Shown: positions 23,035 through 35,814 of the stretch, piece after piece
How positions within the stretch are numbered: position 1 is the stretch's first letter
How the letters are laid out: each line of letters opens with the position of its first letter
From: Buddleja alternifolia
Taxonomy: Eukaryota > Streptophyta > Magnoliopsida > Lamiales > Scrophulariaceae
Assembly: GCA_019426215.1 (NCBI GenBank)
Contig: CM033401.1
Span: forward strand, 19,659,134 to 19,723,133
Direction: 5' to 3'
DNA length: 64,000 bases
The notes under the pieces: generated by a model
What the model saw: the letters and a program-made list of their open reading frames with translations, nothing else
The model's database searches: none
What the model was told of the DNA's origin: nothing
Made by a program: the position numbers and the translations under genes

Positions 23035-24497
23035 CCTCAATCCTCAACTTAATCCATTTGTTATAGTTCTTTGAGCTACACTCATTTAATAGAATGGCCA
23101 AAATAATCAAAATGTCATTTTGCTAGAAGCATGATGGCAACATTCATCCATATGCCATCGTGAGTGTCACGTGGTTATTCTATACATTTATTTACCCAAT
23201 ATTAGATGTGATTTAACTCGAATTTTGTTGGGCTAATTCGAATTGAATCAACGATCCAAATGGGCTAAAACAAAACCTATCAAATGAGATTAGAGATTGG
23301 ACTTAACGAAGTCAACCTGCCTACGTACCTAATTGAATAGGATCAAATTTAAACGTAATTCGAAATGATTGATGGATATATACGTATTTGGTTTGTAGAA
23401 GACGAGGCTAAATATGACCGGAATAATATTGGGTACGAAATAAATTGAGAGTGTTTTGTGAGAGAATTAATTGCTAGTCCCCCTCATATATGAACACGAG
23501 GGGGTATTTATAGTAAGAGTTTTGCACTATTCATGATTTGACAGATAGGCGTGGACAGGTGTCAGTTTTTAAGTTGATCGGAAGGACCCAGCGTCCAGGT
23601 TGATGGGTCGGTTCTGATCTTGACCCGACCCGATTCATAACAAAAATGCACAGATCCTTGGGCTTTGATGTATTTTATTAAATAACCAGGGGTATTTGGG
23701 TCTTTTGCTTCGTATGACGTCTTTTATCTTTATCATTTGGTCCCTAGTTGAGAGATCATGATCCGTGGCTTTCGTATATTTTATCCTTATCAAGGTCGTT
23801 GAATGCAAAATAAATTGCCTCAATTTTTTTGATTTATGTCCCTTAATTTCGTATTATTAAGAAAATCAGAAGATTTATCGCGTTTCGAGTCATTAATTTA
23901 ATATATGTCTATCAAACATATAACAAACTTACATATATGATAGACCATGTGTCGGTACTATGCCTCAACAACCTTGCCTGTTCTTTACTCCTTTTTCAAT
24001 TTTTTGCTTCTGCTAAATAATTTCATCTCCTCACTCTAAATATTAAGGGTTCCCAAAGAGTAAAGACATTCTCTTATTATCTTTATCGCGTGGATGGAAA
24101 AGTAAACTACACAAATGAGAAATGGCTGATACGTGTCGAAGATAGCTTCCATGTTTTAGATGCAATGTACTAATTTGTGAGAAAACTAAATCTGCAGAGA
24201 CGAGTGATGAAGGAAGCAATATAAAACATATGTACCACAAATGGCTAGAGATAGCTTGCATAAAATTCTTTATCTTATATTGCCAATATGTTATTATTTA
24301 CATCTGCCTATCTTTGATTGCATGAAATGTTGTAGCGACTGTACCAAGAGTAGTATTTTTCAAATATGATCGATAAACGTATATTCACATAGACTTGAAA
24401 GTAATCTTTCTTTGTTGAAATACTTCCAGTTCCATGTATTCTAGGATACTATTTTGGCTATTTCTATGTACAAATTAAATGCATCATTGTGCGCTAG
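23035..24497. other. Gene-free region with a possible LTR relic
   Basis: Around 23225-23640 the words CTGCCTACGTACC, GGATCAAATTT and a TATA-like GGTATTTATAG resemble the shared LTR motif of gypsy elements A, B and C, read in the orientation of C. Ends are not definable. The remainder shows no gene. Confidence 0.35.
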
Positions 24498-24502
24498 GAT
24501 GC

Positions 24503-25009
24503 TGATGATGCTGAAAATCGTCAGAATATGATTGTCACGTGTTCGACCACGTGGGGTGAAAGAACCGATCCAACTCATGACAAACTAAGTTAGAGGTGGA
24601 TTTTGGTATAAAATGCACTCAGTAACTTCGAGCTACCTACGTACCCAATCAATATGGGATCAAGTCGATTTATAGTTCGTTGATGATGTTACTCTCTCTA
24701 GCCAGAGTGTTTTTGTTACTGGGGGAGTAGATAATGATGGTTTCCCAGCTCCTTTGAAGTATTTATATGGAGCTAACTATGGGCTATGGGCTATTGGATC
24801 CTACTTTACTAGGAGCCCAATAGGCTTATCTTCTTGTCATTATTATGTTTAAGTTAAATAAATAACCCTAGTATTCTTATTGGGTCGCCACCCCTTTTGG
24901 GCTTGACTGATACATTAATCGTTGACTATGATCCGAGAGAGACACCCCGAACCGAGCCGGTGATGCGCCAAATTAGCATAATGCCCCTATACATTTTTGA
25001 CCCACATCA
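24503..25009 (-). repeat. 3' LTR of element C (left copy)
   Basis: 507 bp, starting TGATGATGCTGAAAATCG and ending TTTGACCCACATCA. It is clearly similar to the right copy along its full length with small indels. It contains TACGTACCCAATCAATATGG, a motif shared with the LTRs of elements A and B. A purine-rich stretch (minus strand, CGGGAGTGGGGTGCATG) borders its inner side as a polypurine tract. Confidence 0.9.
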
Positions 25010-25245
25010 CATGCACCCCACTCCCGAGTTCGGAAGATATTCGGGAGCAGACATAACCCCGCTTAAGCAAGGCCAATTAACTTTGATTCCTAAAGGGTAG
25101 TGGGTCATAGAGGAACCTCACCTACCTCTTACTTAAGTGGGGGAAGGAGGTAGGTCTTACCCAAACCTCTCATTCATACTCTCCCTCACTCAACTCCTCT
25201 CCTCAAGAACTTCTCTCTCTAAGAGTCCCCTTTCCTTCCTTCAAC

Positions 25246-27620
25246 TATGGGCAAAACTCAAAGCGATCAAGGTAACGCTTGCGTAATGTTACTTTCTCTT
25301 CTATGCCCAAGATGTTAGAATGTAGGAATTTTTTGTTCTTGAGGATCCATTCGCCGGTGGGCGTTTAACGACCTTCCCGGGGCTGTGGCATCTAGACCCG
25401 TGCCGCGAGGCGCAATAACTTGGGGTCACGGCCTCGCGATTGTATGGCCGCGAGGCTAGTGCCTCGCGGCAGGCTGACTGCGAGGCTCGTGCCTCGGGGC
25501 TGGCTGACCGTGAGGTCGGTGTCTTGCGGTCAGGTGGTCGCGAGGCCGGTGGGGCCAGTACTTGCGAGGTGCTCAAGCTGTCTAGCCCTGAGCTCGTTTT
25601 ACCGCGTGATTAAACCATGAGATGCTTAGTTTGCCCTTGAATTAAAGCTTCTCAATGTGTGGGCAAGCACTTTAGATAATTGCTTGTAGATACTTTGTTA
25701 TTGATGGAGTCTATTTATGTTCGTAGGGCGACGGGACCAACCTTCCCCCGGTGAGGAGGATTCGATCTCTCCTAGTGGTCACACCTTTGACACTCATAAC
25801 TCCACTATCTGACAAACCGAGCTTCTAACTCTTTTTTACGACACCCCGATGGATTTCGAGTTACTCGTACCCATTTCGGGCTGTCGAATATTAAATCCCC
25901 CGGAGGGGCATGTGACCCTTTATGCCGAGTATTTTCGCTCCGGGCTCACAATCCCCTATTACAAGGTTTTTGGAGATGCCTTGGCCTACTACAACATATG
26001 CATAAGTCAGTTAACCTCGACTTGTTTCACCATCTTTGAAGGTTTTGTTTCTCGATTTTTCGAGTTAGGCCTAGACGTTAGCTTAAACGCTTTTTAGGCT
26101 CTGTTCGCGATTAAGATGAGTAATTCCACGTCTTTCGTGTACTTTTTGCCCCTTACCAACTTGTAAGTTTTTAGAAGGCAGCACTAAGACTAAGAGTGAC
26201 TGGAAAACGCAAATTTTTTACTTCCCGATCGCTGACTTGGGTATATCTACTCCCTTGTGTTGGGCGGGGAGCGTTACCTCTCATCTTGTTTCCCGGGCTC
26301 ATCGACAACTTGGAGCTCGGTACAATGAGACATGTTTATTTGACAGGGACTTTAACCTTCAATAGTTTTATACTGCAGGTATATTCATGCTCTTAATTTC
26401 TAGCATTTGTTGGTTTTACACCTCCTTTCATTTGTACTTACGTGGATTCGTATGTTTCGTGCAGGTATGAGGACGTTTAGGGCCGGTAAGGCGAGGTCCA
26501 ACGATCTTCCCGCTACTCATGCCTTCCCCAGCCCCGCCGATGGGCTTAGCCTGCCAGAGCCCTCGCACATTGCCCGAAGGGGCACCTCTGGGGTTGCTTC
26601 CCCTTTGCCCTCTGCCCCGGCAGTGCAGGTCCCCTGCACTTTTGATTTTGACACTCTGATGGCAGACCTGGGTTCTAAGGGCACTCATGGTCCCAAGCGG
26701 GGCGCTCGGGCTAGTCCCCCCTCGCACTGTTGTGCTAGAAACATGTGGAGATGATCATTTAGATGGGGACTCTGCTAACTTGTCTCCCCGAGCCAGTCGT
26801 AGCAAAGGAGCGGTTTCTCTGAACGAGGCTCCGCCGGCTCCTATGTCAAAGCGTGCCCACGCTGTCGTTCCCCTGGAACTTCTAGTTCTAATGACCCTGG
26901 CACCGGCTTATTTAGCCTAGGAGCTAACACAGACCCCAACGTCACTTCCTTTTGGGATGCTGCCGACCCTGTGACCCCTTGGTCCATGACTAGGATGGCC
27001 GTGACAGAATACGATGTGACGCGTTTGTCTTCCCTACCCATTGAGCGACTTGATCAGGAGAGATTTGTATAAGCGCCGGCCGAGTAAGAGTTTTACTCGT
27101 ATTGTTATGTAAGGGATATTAGGTTGCTTGTCTAAAGTTTTCTACCCTCTTCTTGCTAGGCTATCCAACTGTCTGACTGCCTCCGTCTCAAGTGTGAAGA
27201 GGTGGAGATGCAGCAAAAAGTAAGCCTTGAGCAGAACCATAAGCTCCAATCCTGGTATTGGGGTGCCAAGAATATAGCCGACTGCTGAGAGAAGAAGTAT
27301 ATGAAGGCCAACGAGGACCTTGGGGCAGAGAAATCCACCAGTGGCCATTTTCTTAACTCGAATGCGGGGGAGAAGACTTTGAACGATGCCAAGAGATCAG
27401 CGGTGGATAAGTTTCGACAAGAGTGCTGCCTTCATTGAGGAGTGTAACCGACGGACATATAAGCTCACTCAGGGCTTTATGACTAAGACGGTACGTAAGT
27501 GCTGCAAGACTCTCCGTGATAGTGGTCAGTACCCTGGAGACGACTTCACCTGGGTGTTTGAGAATGTCCCTGACACTAGTGATGGTGAGGCTGACGCTGA
27601 AGGCAGCGCTGATGTGTGAG
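25246..27620 (+). pseudogene. Antisense gene of element C (Transposase_28-like), decayed
   Basis: On the strand opposite to gag, a small first exon starting MGKTQSDQ at 25246 ends at a donor-like G|GTAACG. A frame at 25849-26150 carries PPEGHVTLYAEYFRSGLTIP and ISQLTSTCFTIFEGFVSRFF, resembling the 'putative gypsy-type transposon' domain (Pfam Transposase_28). A proline/serine-rich region (26450-26740) and a coiled-coil-like tail (27150-27620) follow in various frames with stops. The order (domain, low-complexity, coiled coil) matches the better-preserved antisense gene of elements A and B. Role unknown. Confidence 0.55.
25385..25575. repeat. GC-rich imperfect repeats of GCGAGGC/GCCTCGC
   Basis: About six to seven near-copies of a GCGAGGCTxGTGCCTCGCGG-type unit occur with alternating orientation, giving strong hairpin potential. 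They lie between the first and second putative antisense exons of element C. Confidence 0.75.
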
Positions 27621-28816
27621 GCTACGGTTACCTTCTCAGCCGACACCCCTTTCATGTTCTGGCCCCTCGGGGTTTGATTATCTCAAATGGCATTTTTATT
27701 TGTGATAGACTATTTGTTCTACCCATTTGTGATAGACTATTTGTTCTACCCTTGTTATAATATCTTGCTGCTTCGTGAGTGTTTGCTTTAATACTCTTTT
27801 ACTTTTTTCTCGTTTCTTTTTTTGTTTTGTCTCAGCAATGTATGTATGTGAGAAGCTAGGCATCAGACAACCTTTTTTCCCTCTGATCCCCCATGCCCCC
27901 CTACTCCTTAATATGCAAGTCAAATTTAGGAGTAAGAAAACTTGATGAGGGTCTATGATAAGAGCTTTAGGCTTAATTAGCCCGGGGTGTTATATTTTCG
28001 AGAGTTGCCCCCTAATCTTGCTATGATGGGGGGGGGGGGGGTGAGTTCTCATCCTAGTTTTAGTAATGTGGTGATAACTCCCCTTTCGCCCTAAATAGTG
28101 TAATTGTTTGAGTATCGTCCCTTACTTATGAGGAATCGTTTGCCTCTTTGGCGGTGATTTAATGTATAATCTCATTCCAGAATCTTAGTGGGAGTGGGGA
28201 GACCTTCTATAGGTCCTCAGCCTCTCTCAATTTAGCTGGAGGGATTATGGGGTGACCCATCCTCGAACGAGCCTTTTTTAGCTCGGGGGTTTCTCTCTGT
28301 GTCACCCATATTAACCTCAAAAAAGGGGGTCGTGAGTATTTTTACCATATATTGTGAGCCAATCTGGTTAAGTATTTTAGGGTGCGGTAGGCACTATTAT
28401 TGCCAGCACTCATCGTTTAGGATGTGTGTCTAGCTGTCAGGATGGAGTAAGTGATGGCCTCTGTCGAATGGTATATCTCCGAGGGGCACTTGTTCTAGGC
28501 ATCATATAATCACCTAGGGGTAGTGGTTTACCCCCTAGTCAAGGTTGCATGCTTTCATGCCAAAGTAACATTCATTATAAAGGAAGAGAAGGGGGATACT
28601 CGTCAGCACCTCAATAAAGATTGTCGATCATCAAACATCCAAAACCAACTAAAGGGGATGAACGTGGCCATCTCAAAGCATATAATGTTCTCGGGTGCTC
28701 TTAGTCACCTTAAAACGTAAATAAGTTCGAACACTTGGCTCATGGCCAACATGATATTGTTTCTTAAGTAAATAATAAGATAGAGTGGGGCTTTACCTTT
28801 CAATACCTCCCTGGGC

Positions 28817-29610
28817 TTACCTATCAACTGGACCCTGGGAGTCACTTACCATTATGCCAGGCTCGACTGGTGGGGCGATGCCACCTAGTGAGAGTCCTTG
28901 GGTTGCTTGGACCCTGGCCGAGGGGAGAGTCTCTTGGAGCGAGATGATGTTTCTGGTGGCTAGTTTCCCTTTGTCGTTGGGATCTTTGTTGTCATACTTC
29001 CTTTTTGGCTTTTTTAATGCACTCCCATAGTATTCTCGGGCCATTTTGATGTCTTCGGTGGCTTCTCCAATGCCCACAGCGATAGGGAATTTGACCTTCA
29101 AGTGATAAGTTGAAACCATTGCTTGGAACAAGTTCAGGCTCGGCCTCCCCAAGATAACATTGTAGGTGGAAGGGGCCTTAACCACCAAAAATTTCACCAT
29201 CTTTGTGGAGCGCGCGGGGTATGTACCTATTGATATGGGGAGCGACACTTCCCCCAGTGCCTCTACCGTTTCTCCGGTGAACCCCGTTAGCGGAGTGTTG
29301 ACAGACGAAGTTGAGCATTGTCCACCCCTAGTTGGGTGAAGGCATTGTAAAAAATTATGTCGGCCGAGCTCCCACTGTCCACGAGCACTTTCTTCACCCA
29401 AAAATTTGAGATGGTCACGGATATCACCAAAGCATCATTCACGGATGGGATGCTTTCTCCCAGATCCTGCTTCCCGAACTTGATGGTTTGGAAGTTGGTT
29501 CCTATTTGATTCACCTGCCCCCCAGGTGGTGAGCCTAACGCGTGCAGCCCCATGGCTGCCCTCAATGAGGCCTTCACATGCATTGGCCGAGTCTCCCCCT
29601 GTCGGGCCAC
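28817..29610 (-). pseudogene. Gypsy aspartic protease region of element C
   Basis: An aspartic-protease active site VLVDSGSSADIIFYNAF is present, preceded by VNDALVISVTISNF and followed, after a frame change near 29300, by NTPLTGFTGETVEALG and VKAPSTYNVILGRPSLNLF. This is the retropepsin of plant Tat-like gypsy elements. The tail (KKPKRKYDNKDPNDKGKL) would lead into RT, but no RT follows. Confidence 0.8.
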
Positions 29611-29680
29611 CTAAAATCATCCCTATGACCCCATTTACTGGGGGACTTTCTATTTCAGAGTCTGCTACAAGGAGATTGCT

Positions 29681-31405
29681 TTAACCTCCATTCATGCTCC
29701 TCGGTCTTTGGGGAGTTTGAACGGTTACTTCAGATGGGGAAACTACCTCTTGTAGATAGCCTCTCTTAATCAATTTTTCTATCTCAACTTGCAAGTGGTG
29801 GCACTCCTCGATCGTGTGGCCCTTGTCCCTATGAAATCTGCAATACTTGTTGGACTTGAGGTCGTTGGGGCTATCCCTCATCTTCCTAGGCCAGGAAGAC
29901 TATTTCTTGTTGCTCGGCAATAGCTAGTACTCGCTCTCTTGAAAGGGTGAGAGGAGTATACTTCTCAAACCCTGAAGGGGGCATAGGCTTCCTTTGCTTT
30001 GCCTCGGGCACTTTGTCTTCTTCCCTGGCCTTTCTCTTGTTGCCACCACCCTCATTCTTGATGGGGCCGACCGTCTCTTCGATCTTTGTGTACTTCTCCG
30101 CTCTTGCTAATAGCTCTTCCATGGTCGACTGGGATTTTTCAATGATCGACTCCTTCAACTGACCATTGCGCAGATTTCTTTGTATAATTCCAAATAACAG
30201 CTCGTGATGGATATGCGGCACTTTCGACACCACATTGGAGAAGCGTTGCACATACTCTCTTAAAGACTCCCCCTTCTTTTAAACCACCGTGAATAAGAAA
30301 GATGTTGTTTTAGGATATTTCTTATTCATGGAAAAATGGTTAAGAAATCGCTCTGCCAACTGCTCAAAGCTGGTGATGGTCCCGACGGGCAGCCGGTTGC
30401 ACCAGCTCAGGGCCCTTCCCGAAAGGGTGGTTCGAAAGATCTTGCAGTAAGCAGCATCGCTGATGTGGTACATATCCGCCTTCGCATTAAACTTATCAAT
30501 ATGCTCCTGGGGGTCTCTCGCTCCTTCATACTCACTCAGGTGGGGTATCCTCAACCCTAGCGGCAGTGATTCTGCCAGAATCGCAGTGTAGAAAGGGTTT
30601 TTTCTTGGCGGAGCCACAACCATTGGTACCAATTGCATATCCTCGTATCGCCCGGAGTTCCTCGTGCTTGCCGCGAGGCGATGGACGGGCTGACGATGTC
30701 TATCCCACCTTAGCAATGTCTTATCAGGGGCCAGAAAATCTTGCCCCTGGCGAGGGGACCTAAGGGAGTGATCTTTCTATCCCTTCCTCTAGGAGGCCTC
30801 TCATGTGGGGAGACCACACTGTTTTCCTCCCTCTCTCCAACCGCCCCATTGACGGGTGAATTGGACCACCTCGAACCAATCCCACCGGGATTCATGACCT
30901 CGGCGGGGAGATTGGTCGAGCGCTCCTCTGTGATGGAGATTCTTCTCGCGAGGCTCCGAATCCCGACAAGGGGGGGTCAAAACTTGCGGGCCCTCCTCCG
31001 TAGGTAGAGGAGCCTCATGATCGTCCCTTGGTTGGGGGCCTTGCCCCCCTGCCAACTAATGTTCGCGATGGGTGTTCTCAGGCGTATTGCTGTATCGCCC
31101 TGGTGGCCGCTCGAACAAAGGCATCTTCGACCAGAGCCAGGAACGCCTCTTGGATGATCTCGAACACCCTGGAAGCAGGGGGTGGGATCACCGTGGGGGT
31201 TACAGGCAGCATTTCTAGCTCGTTCTCCGGGAGAGTGGCAATAGGAGTCTCGTCGTGGGGCGGAACATTTGGAGGATTGTCTTCGGCCCACGTGAGTGTT
31301 CGACTAGTGCTCAAGAGCGTGGTTCAGAGCTTCATTGGCCATAGCTGGCTGACTGTTGTTCGTCATCCTATCTTCAGTAGTTCTAACTTGCGACCGAGTT
31401 TGCAT
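29681..31405 (-). pseudogene. Gypsy gag of element C
   Basis: The start MQTRSQVRTTEDR lies at 31405, with a negatively charged N-terminal region, then the retrotransposon gag domain (LRIPHLSEYEGARDPQEHID, ALSWCNRLPVGTITSFEQLA), KYTKIEETVG, and a C-terminal zinc-binding-like segment NKYCRFHRDKGHTIEECHHL. Several frame changes (near 31080, 30720, 30250, 29885) and stops break it. It is homologous in layout to gag of elements A and B. Confidence 0.8.
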
Positions 31406-31446
31406 GCTCAGTGGCTGGAACGCTGTTCCCACAGACGGCGCTAATA

Positions 31447-31940
31447 TGATGATGTTGAAAATCGTCAGAGTATGATTGTCACGTGTTTGACCACGTGGGG
31501 TGGAGAAACTGATCCAACTCACGACAAACTAAGTTAGAGGTGAATTTTGGTATAGACTGCACTCGGTAACTTCGAGCAGTCTACGTACCCAATCAATGTG
31601 GGATCAAGTCGATTCATAGTTCGTTGATGAGATTATTCTCTCAGTCAGCGTGTTTTTTTTACTGGGGGAATAGATAATGATGGTTTCCCAGCTCCTTTGA
31701 GCTATTTATATGGAGCTGACTATGGGCTATGGGCTATTGGATCCTACTTTACTAGGAGCCCAATAGGCTTATCTTCTTGTCATTACTATGTTTAAGCTAA
31801 ATAAATAACCCTAGTATTCTTATCGCCAGCCCTTTTGGGCTTAACATAACCGCGGACTCTGATCCTAGGGAGACACCCCGACCCGAGCCGATGATGCGCC
31901 AAATTACCATAATGCCCCTATACATTTTTGGGCCACATCA
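31447..31940 (-). repeat. 5' LTR of element C (right copy)
   Basis: 494 bp, starting TGATGATGTTGAAAATCG and ending TTTTGGGCCACATCA. It is followed by the target-duplication copy GATGC. Confidence 0.9.
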
Positions 31941-31945
31941 GATGC

Positions 31946-34844
31946 ATTTTTGGCTATTTCTGAATAGTTGAACTTCGACATGCTCTTACAAAGAATGGAA
32001 TAACATGACAATATGTTTTTCGCCTTTTTCTAAAACAGAGATTTATCTATGTCTATTATAAAAGTACAAGTCACTCAAAAATTTTCTTAGAAATTTTAAC
32101 ATACTTATTTTGACCCTTAAAGTATTAGAGAGTTGATTAAGAAGGAACGCATAAGTGTTTTAGTTCGAGAGTAACACCAAACTTTCTTTTTGATATATAT
32201 CAAATTCTTTTGTGAAAAACTGACAGTTTATCTTTTAATAAAATTGTTTTTTAACAAATATATTATTTATTTATTTCTAAAAAAAGGAATCAACCAGATT
32301 ACTTGCGGGAGTTGCAGGATGGTAGGACTTACGGCATGTTTGGATATGGTGACTGAACATTCCAGGAAAGCTCAGTCTAGGTGGAAAGGGATTCCACCTG
32401 GAATAGTCTTTCCCATGTCACTGTTTGATTACATACGTGGATTGGAACCAAATTTGTACAATACTTTTAGTCTTTTATTTAACCCACTTAAATACAATTA
32501 CACTAAAATAAAATTTTATTTATTATTACTATCATAACTTTATTTACACTATACAATCATCATATATAGAAACATATTTAAATATAAAAATTATGGATAC
32601 AAACTAATGTGTGTATGTCTATATATATGTGTGTGTGTCTAAGCATTTATACCATATAAATACATAATTTTTGTAATATAGAGGCATACTTACATATGTT
32701 AAATTATATATAGATAAAAGACATATTTTACTACGTAACTGTATAATATGTACTATAGATACAATATATATTTATGTAAATATATATATATATATATGAT
32801 AATTATATAAATTACTATATAATATATATGTATATTGCATCTATAAATGTGTGTGTGAGCGCGCGCGGCATATACAAATATAAATATATTTATTCTTATA
32901 TTATATTATGTGTATGCGTCTATGTGCCTGTGTGTATTTATAATATATATAGGAAAAATTAGATATATTTAATTACATTAAACACATTAATGATATATAT
33001 AATTATTTTTAGTTGTAATTTATAAGTTTGAGCATAAGAGGAGTGGCTTTCCTTTTTAATTATGATTTCAATTATTGTCACTTAAGTGGGAATAACTATT
33101 CCTCATGGTTGAATGAGGATTAAGTATTCTCACTTCTAGTGGGAATAAGCAATTAATGGACTACTCAATCACACTTCCCACAGTCATACCAAACATAAAG
33201 TGGGATTTAATAAGTGGGAATTGTCTTTGCTGGAATCCTCATTCCTTTATACCAAATGTGTCATTAGGGTTTAGGGTGGGCAAGGCTAAAGGATATTTAA
33301 GGTCTGGGTTGGGGTTGACCTATAGGGGAGAGTTGGGTTAAGGCCCATAGAGAGTGGAGGGCTGAGGGGGCAGGTGACGGCCTGAAGTGCTGGGTGGAAA
33401 GGGTAGGTGGTGGGTGGTGGGTGGCGGCAATGGAAAGGTTTTAGGGGAGGGTTGGACGGGTGGCGAGGGGGAGGGTATGTGGGAAAGACGATTTTTTATT
33501 TTTTTTTCTAATTTTTCAGAGTGCAAGTGACAAAAAGATTTGTTTAGGGGGTGCTTGGCATAAGCTATATAGTTTAGGAAGTAGATTTGCAATATTAAGT
33601 TGACTATTCCGTTAGTTTTTAGCCACATGGTCAATTCTATTAATTTTTAATGGAAACTAAAGTCTGGGAATAAAGTTGCTTAAAAATGAGAACTAACGTG
33701 GTAATTTTTTTCACATTATTGAGATGATTTCTACAATCGTACATGTAGAGCACGTGGCTGGAATTAGATAGGCTCTATTTTGTGGGACTAAATTTGGAAT
33801 TTTTGCCAAAATTAGAAATGAAAAGTTTTTCAGCCATGTGTATGGATGACTTTGTAAGAAAAAATTATAGCCATATAAAATTTCTATTTCAATAATTTCT
33901 AATATTTTCTCTTGTTCTCTCAACATCTCTCACTATTTCTCCTATTTATACTGTTATAGGGAAAAATAGATTATTTGACAACCAAATGAAATGAAAGCGT
34001 AGATCATTTTTACTTTCCCTACATTTCATGAATGAATATTGTATCTTATAAACAAATATCTTTTAAGACCTCGTAGCTCGTACTGATAACATGTTTTGTA
34101 ATTCTGTAATTTCTATTTAATCATCGGGATTAATATTTTAGTAGATATATATATATATATATATGAATTTCTATGTTAACTGCTATATAATTTCTTTAAA
34201 TTAAAAGAAAAAATACAAATAGACGCAATCGTCAACGCTTATCGGATGTGCAACTTATTAGTTTCTAAAATAGACATACTTCTTTTGATATCTCCATATG
34301 TATTGCTGTTAACTTGTCCTGAACATATGACAAGCTTTCAAGTAAAACATTACCTAATCGCACTTAGTATATATATATATTCGGCTTATGTGTGTATATA
34401 CAGAGGTGATCACGGTTTGATTTCGGTTTTTTCCACATATTTTAAAATCGAATTGCTAAATGCGATTTTGCCAAATAACAATTTCAAATTGCGTTTAAGA
34501 TTCAAAATTCCTTGTACGGATTTGCACGGTTCAGTACAGTTTACCGATTTTTAAATTAATTCACATTAACTTAAAAAATTAGAATTGCATCTTGAACTGT
34601 TAATAAACTAAATCAATCCGTTTTTTCATTGAAATCTCCAATGTAAAAAAATTAGTAAACTTGTAACTAAACCTGTAAAGGATAAACTAAATTAATCCCT
34701 TTCTGGTTACGCATGACACGATAGAGGGTTGGTTTCGAGCTTGTCATGAACAATTGGAAAAGGATAAGTTCCATATCTTTTTGACTACTGCATGGTTTTT
34801 GTGGTTCCATCGGAACCAAAAAGTCATGGAGAATAAAGATACGT
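31946..34844. other. Gene-free AT-rich region with possible Tourist-like element
   Basis: Between about 32329 (GGCATGTTTGGATATGGTGA) and about 33255, weakly inverted ends (GTTTGGTATGACTGTGGGAA read in reverse near 33180-33200) suggest an old TIR element. 32560-33010 is a low-complexity (TA)n/(TG)n tract. 33350-33480 is GGTGGG-rich. No gene was recognised. Confidence 0.4.
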
Positions 34845-35239
34845 GGGAAAATTGCATTTTTCGTCCTATAACTTATTCCTAGTTTAATTTTGATTCCACT
34901 CATTATCATATTTAGTTCTATAACTTTTATAATGTCTCACATTTAGTCCCAAACCGAAGTTTCCATCCAAAATTTGACGTTCCACTCTGTTAGTCAACTT
35001 TTTGACCCATTTTTTTGAAGAGAATTTATGCATGCATCACACACATTGTCACTCACACACAAAATCTCCCTGAAAAACCAGACAAAAGGTTGACTAATGG
35101 AGTCGACCGTTTGATTTTGGATGAAAACTTCGTTTGGGACTAAATGTGAGATATTTTGTGTTAATTGTGAGAAATCTATAATGAATGGAACCAAATTTGA
35201 ACTAGGGCAAAATTATGGGACGAAAAGTGTAATTTTCCC
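34845..35239. mobile_element. 395-bp Mutator-like MITE
   Basis: The left end GGGAAAATTGCATTTTTCGT mirrors the right end ACGAAAAGTGTAATTTTCCC. Inner arms also pair (GTTAGTCAACTTTTTGACC against GGTTGACTAATGGAG). Flanks AAAGATACGT and AAAAATGCGT match at eight of ten bases, consistent with a 9-10-bp target duplication. Confidence 0.8.
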
Positions 35240-35286
35240 AAAAATGCGTCAAGCGATACCCTTGTGTCAATGATTCGATCGTTTCC

Positions 35287-35814
35287 TTGGCCTACCATGA
35301 GGCTGAACTCTCGCCTTTTACTCGAGATCCGGGGCCTGGAGCTGGGTGTTGGAGACCCCCAGATGATGGAATTATTAAATTGAACTTCAATGGAGTTAAT
35401 TTTTCCTATCCAAATGGAACCGGACTTGGGTTAATAGCGCGAGACTCATCGGGGTCAGTTCTAGCATGGAGGCCTTGCTGCTGTTTGGCTGAAGTGGGTG
35501 AGGCAATGGCTTGTAGAGAAAGCCTTCGTTTGGCATCCTTGCATGGTTGGAGCAAGGTGTTAGTAGGGGGTGATTGTTTACCCCTTATTCAGAAAATTAA
35601 TTAACATTCGGAGGGCCTGTCTTCTGTAAGCACGCTTATTTATGATATTTGTTTGTTTTTTCCTGTTTTTGATTCTGTTAGCTTTCCGTTCATTCGTCTT
35701 ACTGGTAATAAGGTTGTGCAATGTCTAGCGCACGGGGCTCTTGCTTCTGTTACTAGGGATGCTTCTAATATTCTCGAGGACGTTTTGGCTTTGGTTTTGA
35801 CTGATGTAGCCTAA
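35287..35814 (+). pseudogene. RNase H-like (RVT_3) fragment
   Basis: One frame, interrupted by a TAA near 35602, encodes WRPPDDGIIKLNFNGVNF, GTGLGLIARDSSGSVLAW, AMACRESLRLASLHGW and VGGDCLPLIQKI. After the stop it continues with GNKVVQCLAHGALASV. This is the plant RNase H-like fold associated with LINE elements and related host genes. The first catalytic Asp (D in LNxDG) is Asn here; Glu (CRESL) and Asp (GGDC) remain. A fragment of a LINE is the likeliest source; no RT lies beside it. Confidence 0.7.

Larger units (their letters stand above)
24498..31945 (-). mobile_element. Ty3/gypsy (Tat-like) element C, complete but lacking RT
   Basis: Two LTRs (24503-25009 and 31447-31940) both start TGATGATG and end CCACATCA. 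They are flanked by the 5-bp target duplication GATGC (24498-24502, 31941-31945). The coding sense is minus: the primer-site region next to the right LTR reads GCGCCGTCTGTGGGAAC, gag lies at 31405-29681 and protease at 29610-28817. A plus-strand (antisense) gene remnant occupies 25246-27620. No reverse transcriptase, RNase H or integrase was found, so the element depends on others. The stretch 27620-28780 has no recognisable gene and includes a 15-G run near 28028. Confidence 0.85.

Noticed and set aside
22817..23110. Open frames on both strands at the right end of the hAT-like element
   Set aside because: They translate the GGGTCTGGGTCTG terminal repeats.
28028..28043. G-run as a regulatory site
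   Set aside because: A homopolymer of this kind may be a sequencing or slippage effect and lies in decayed element C.
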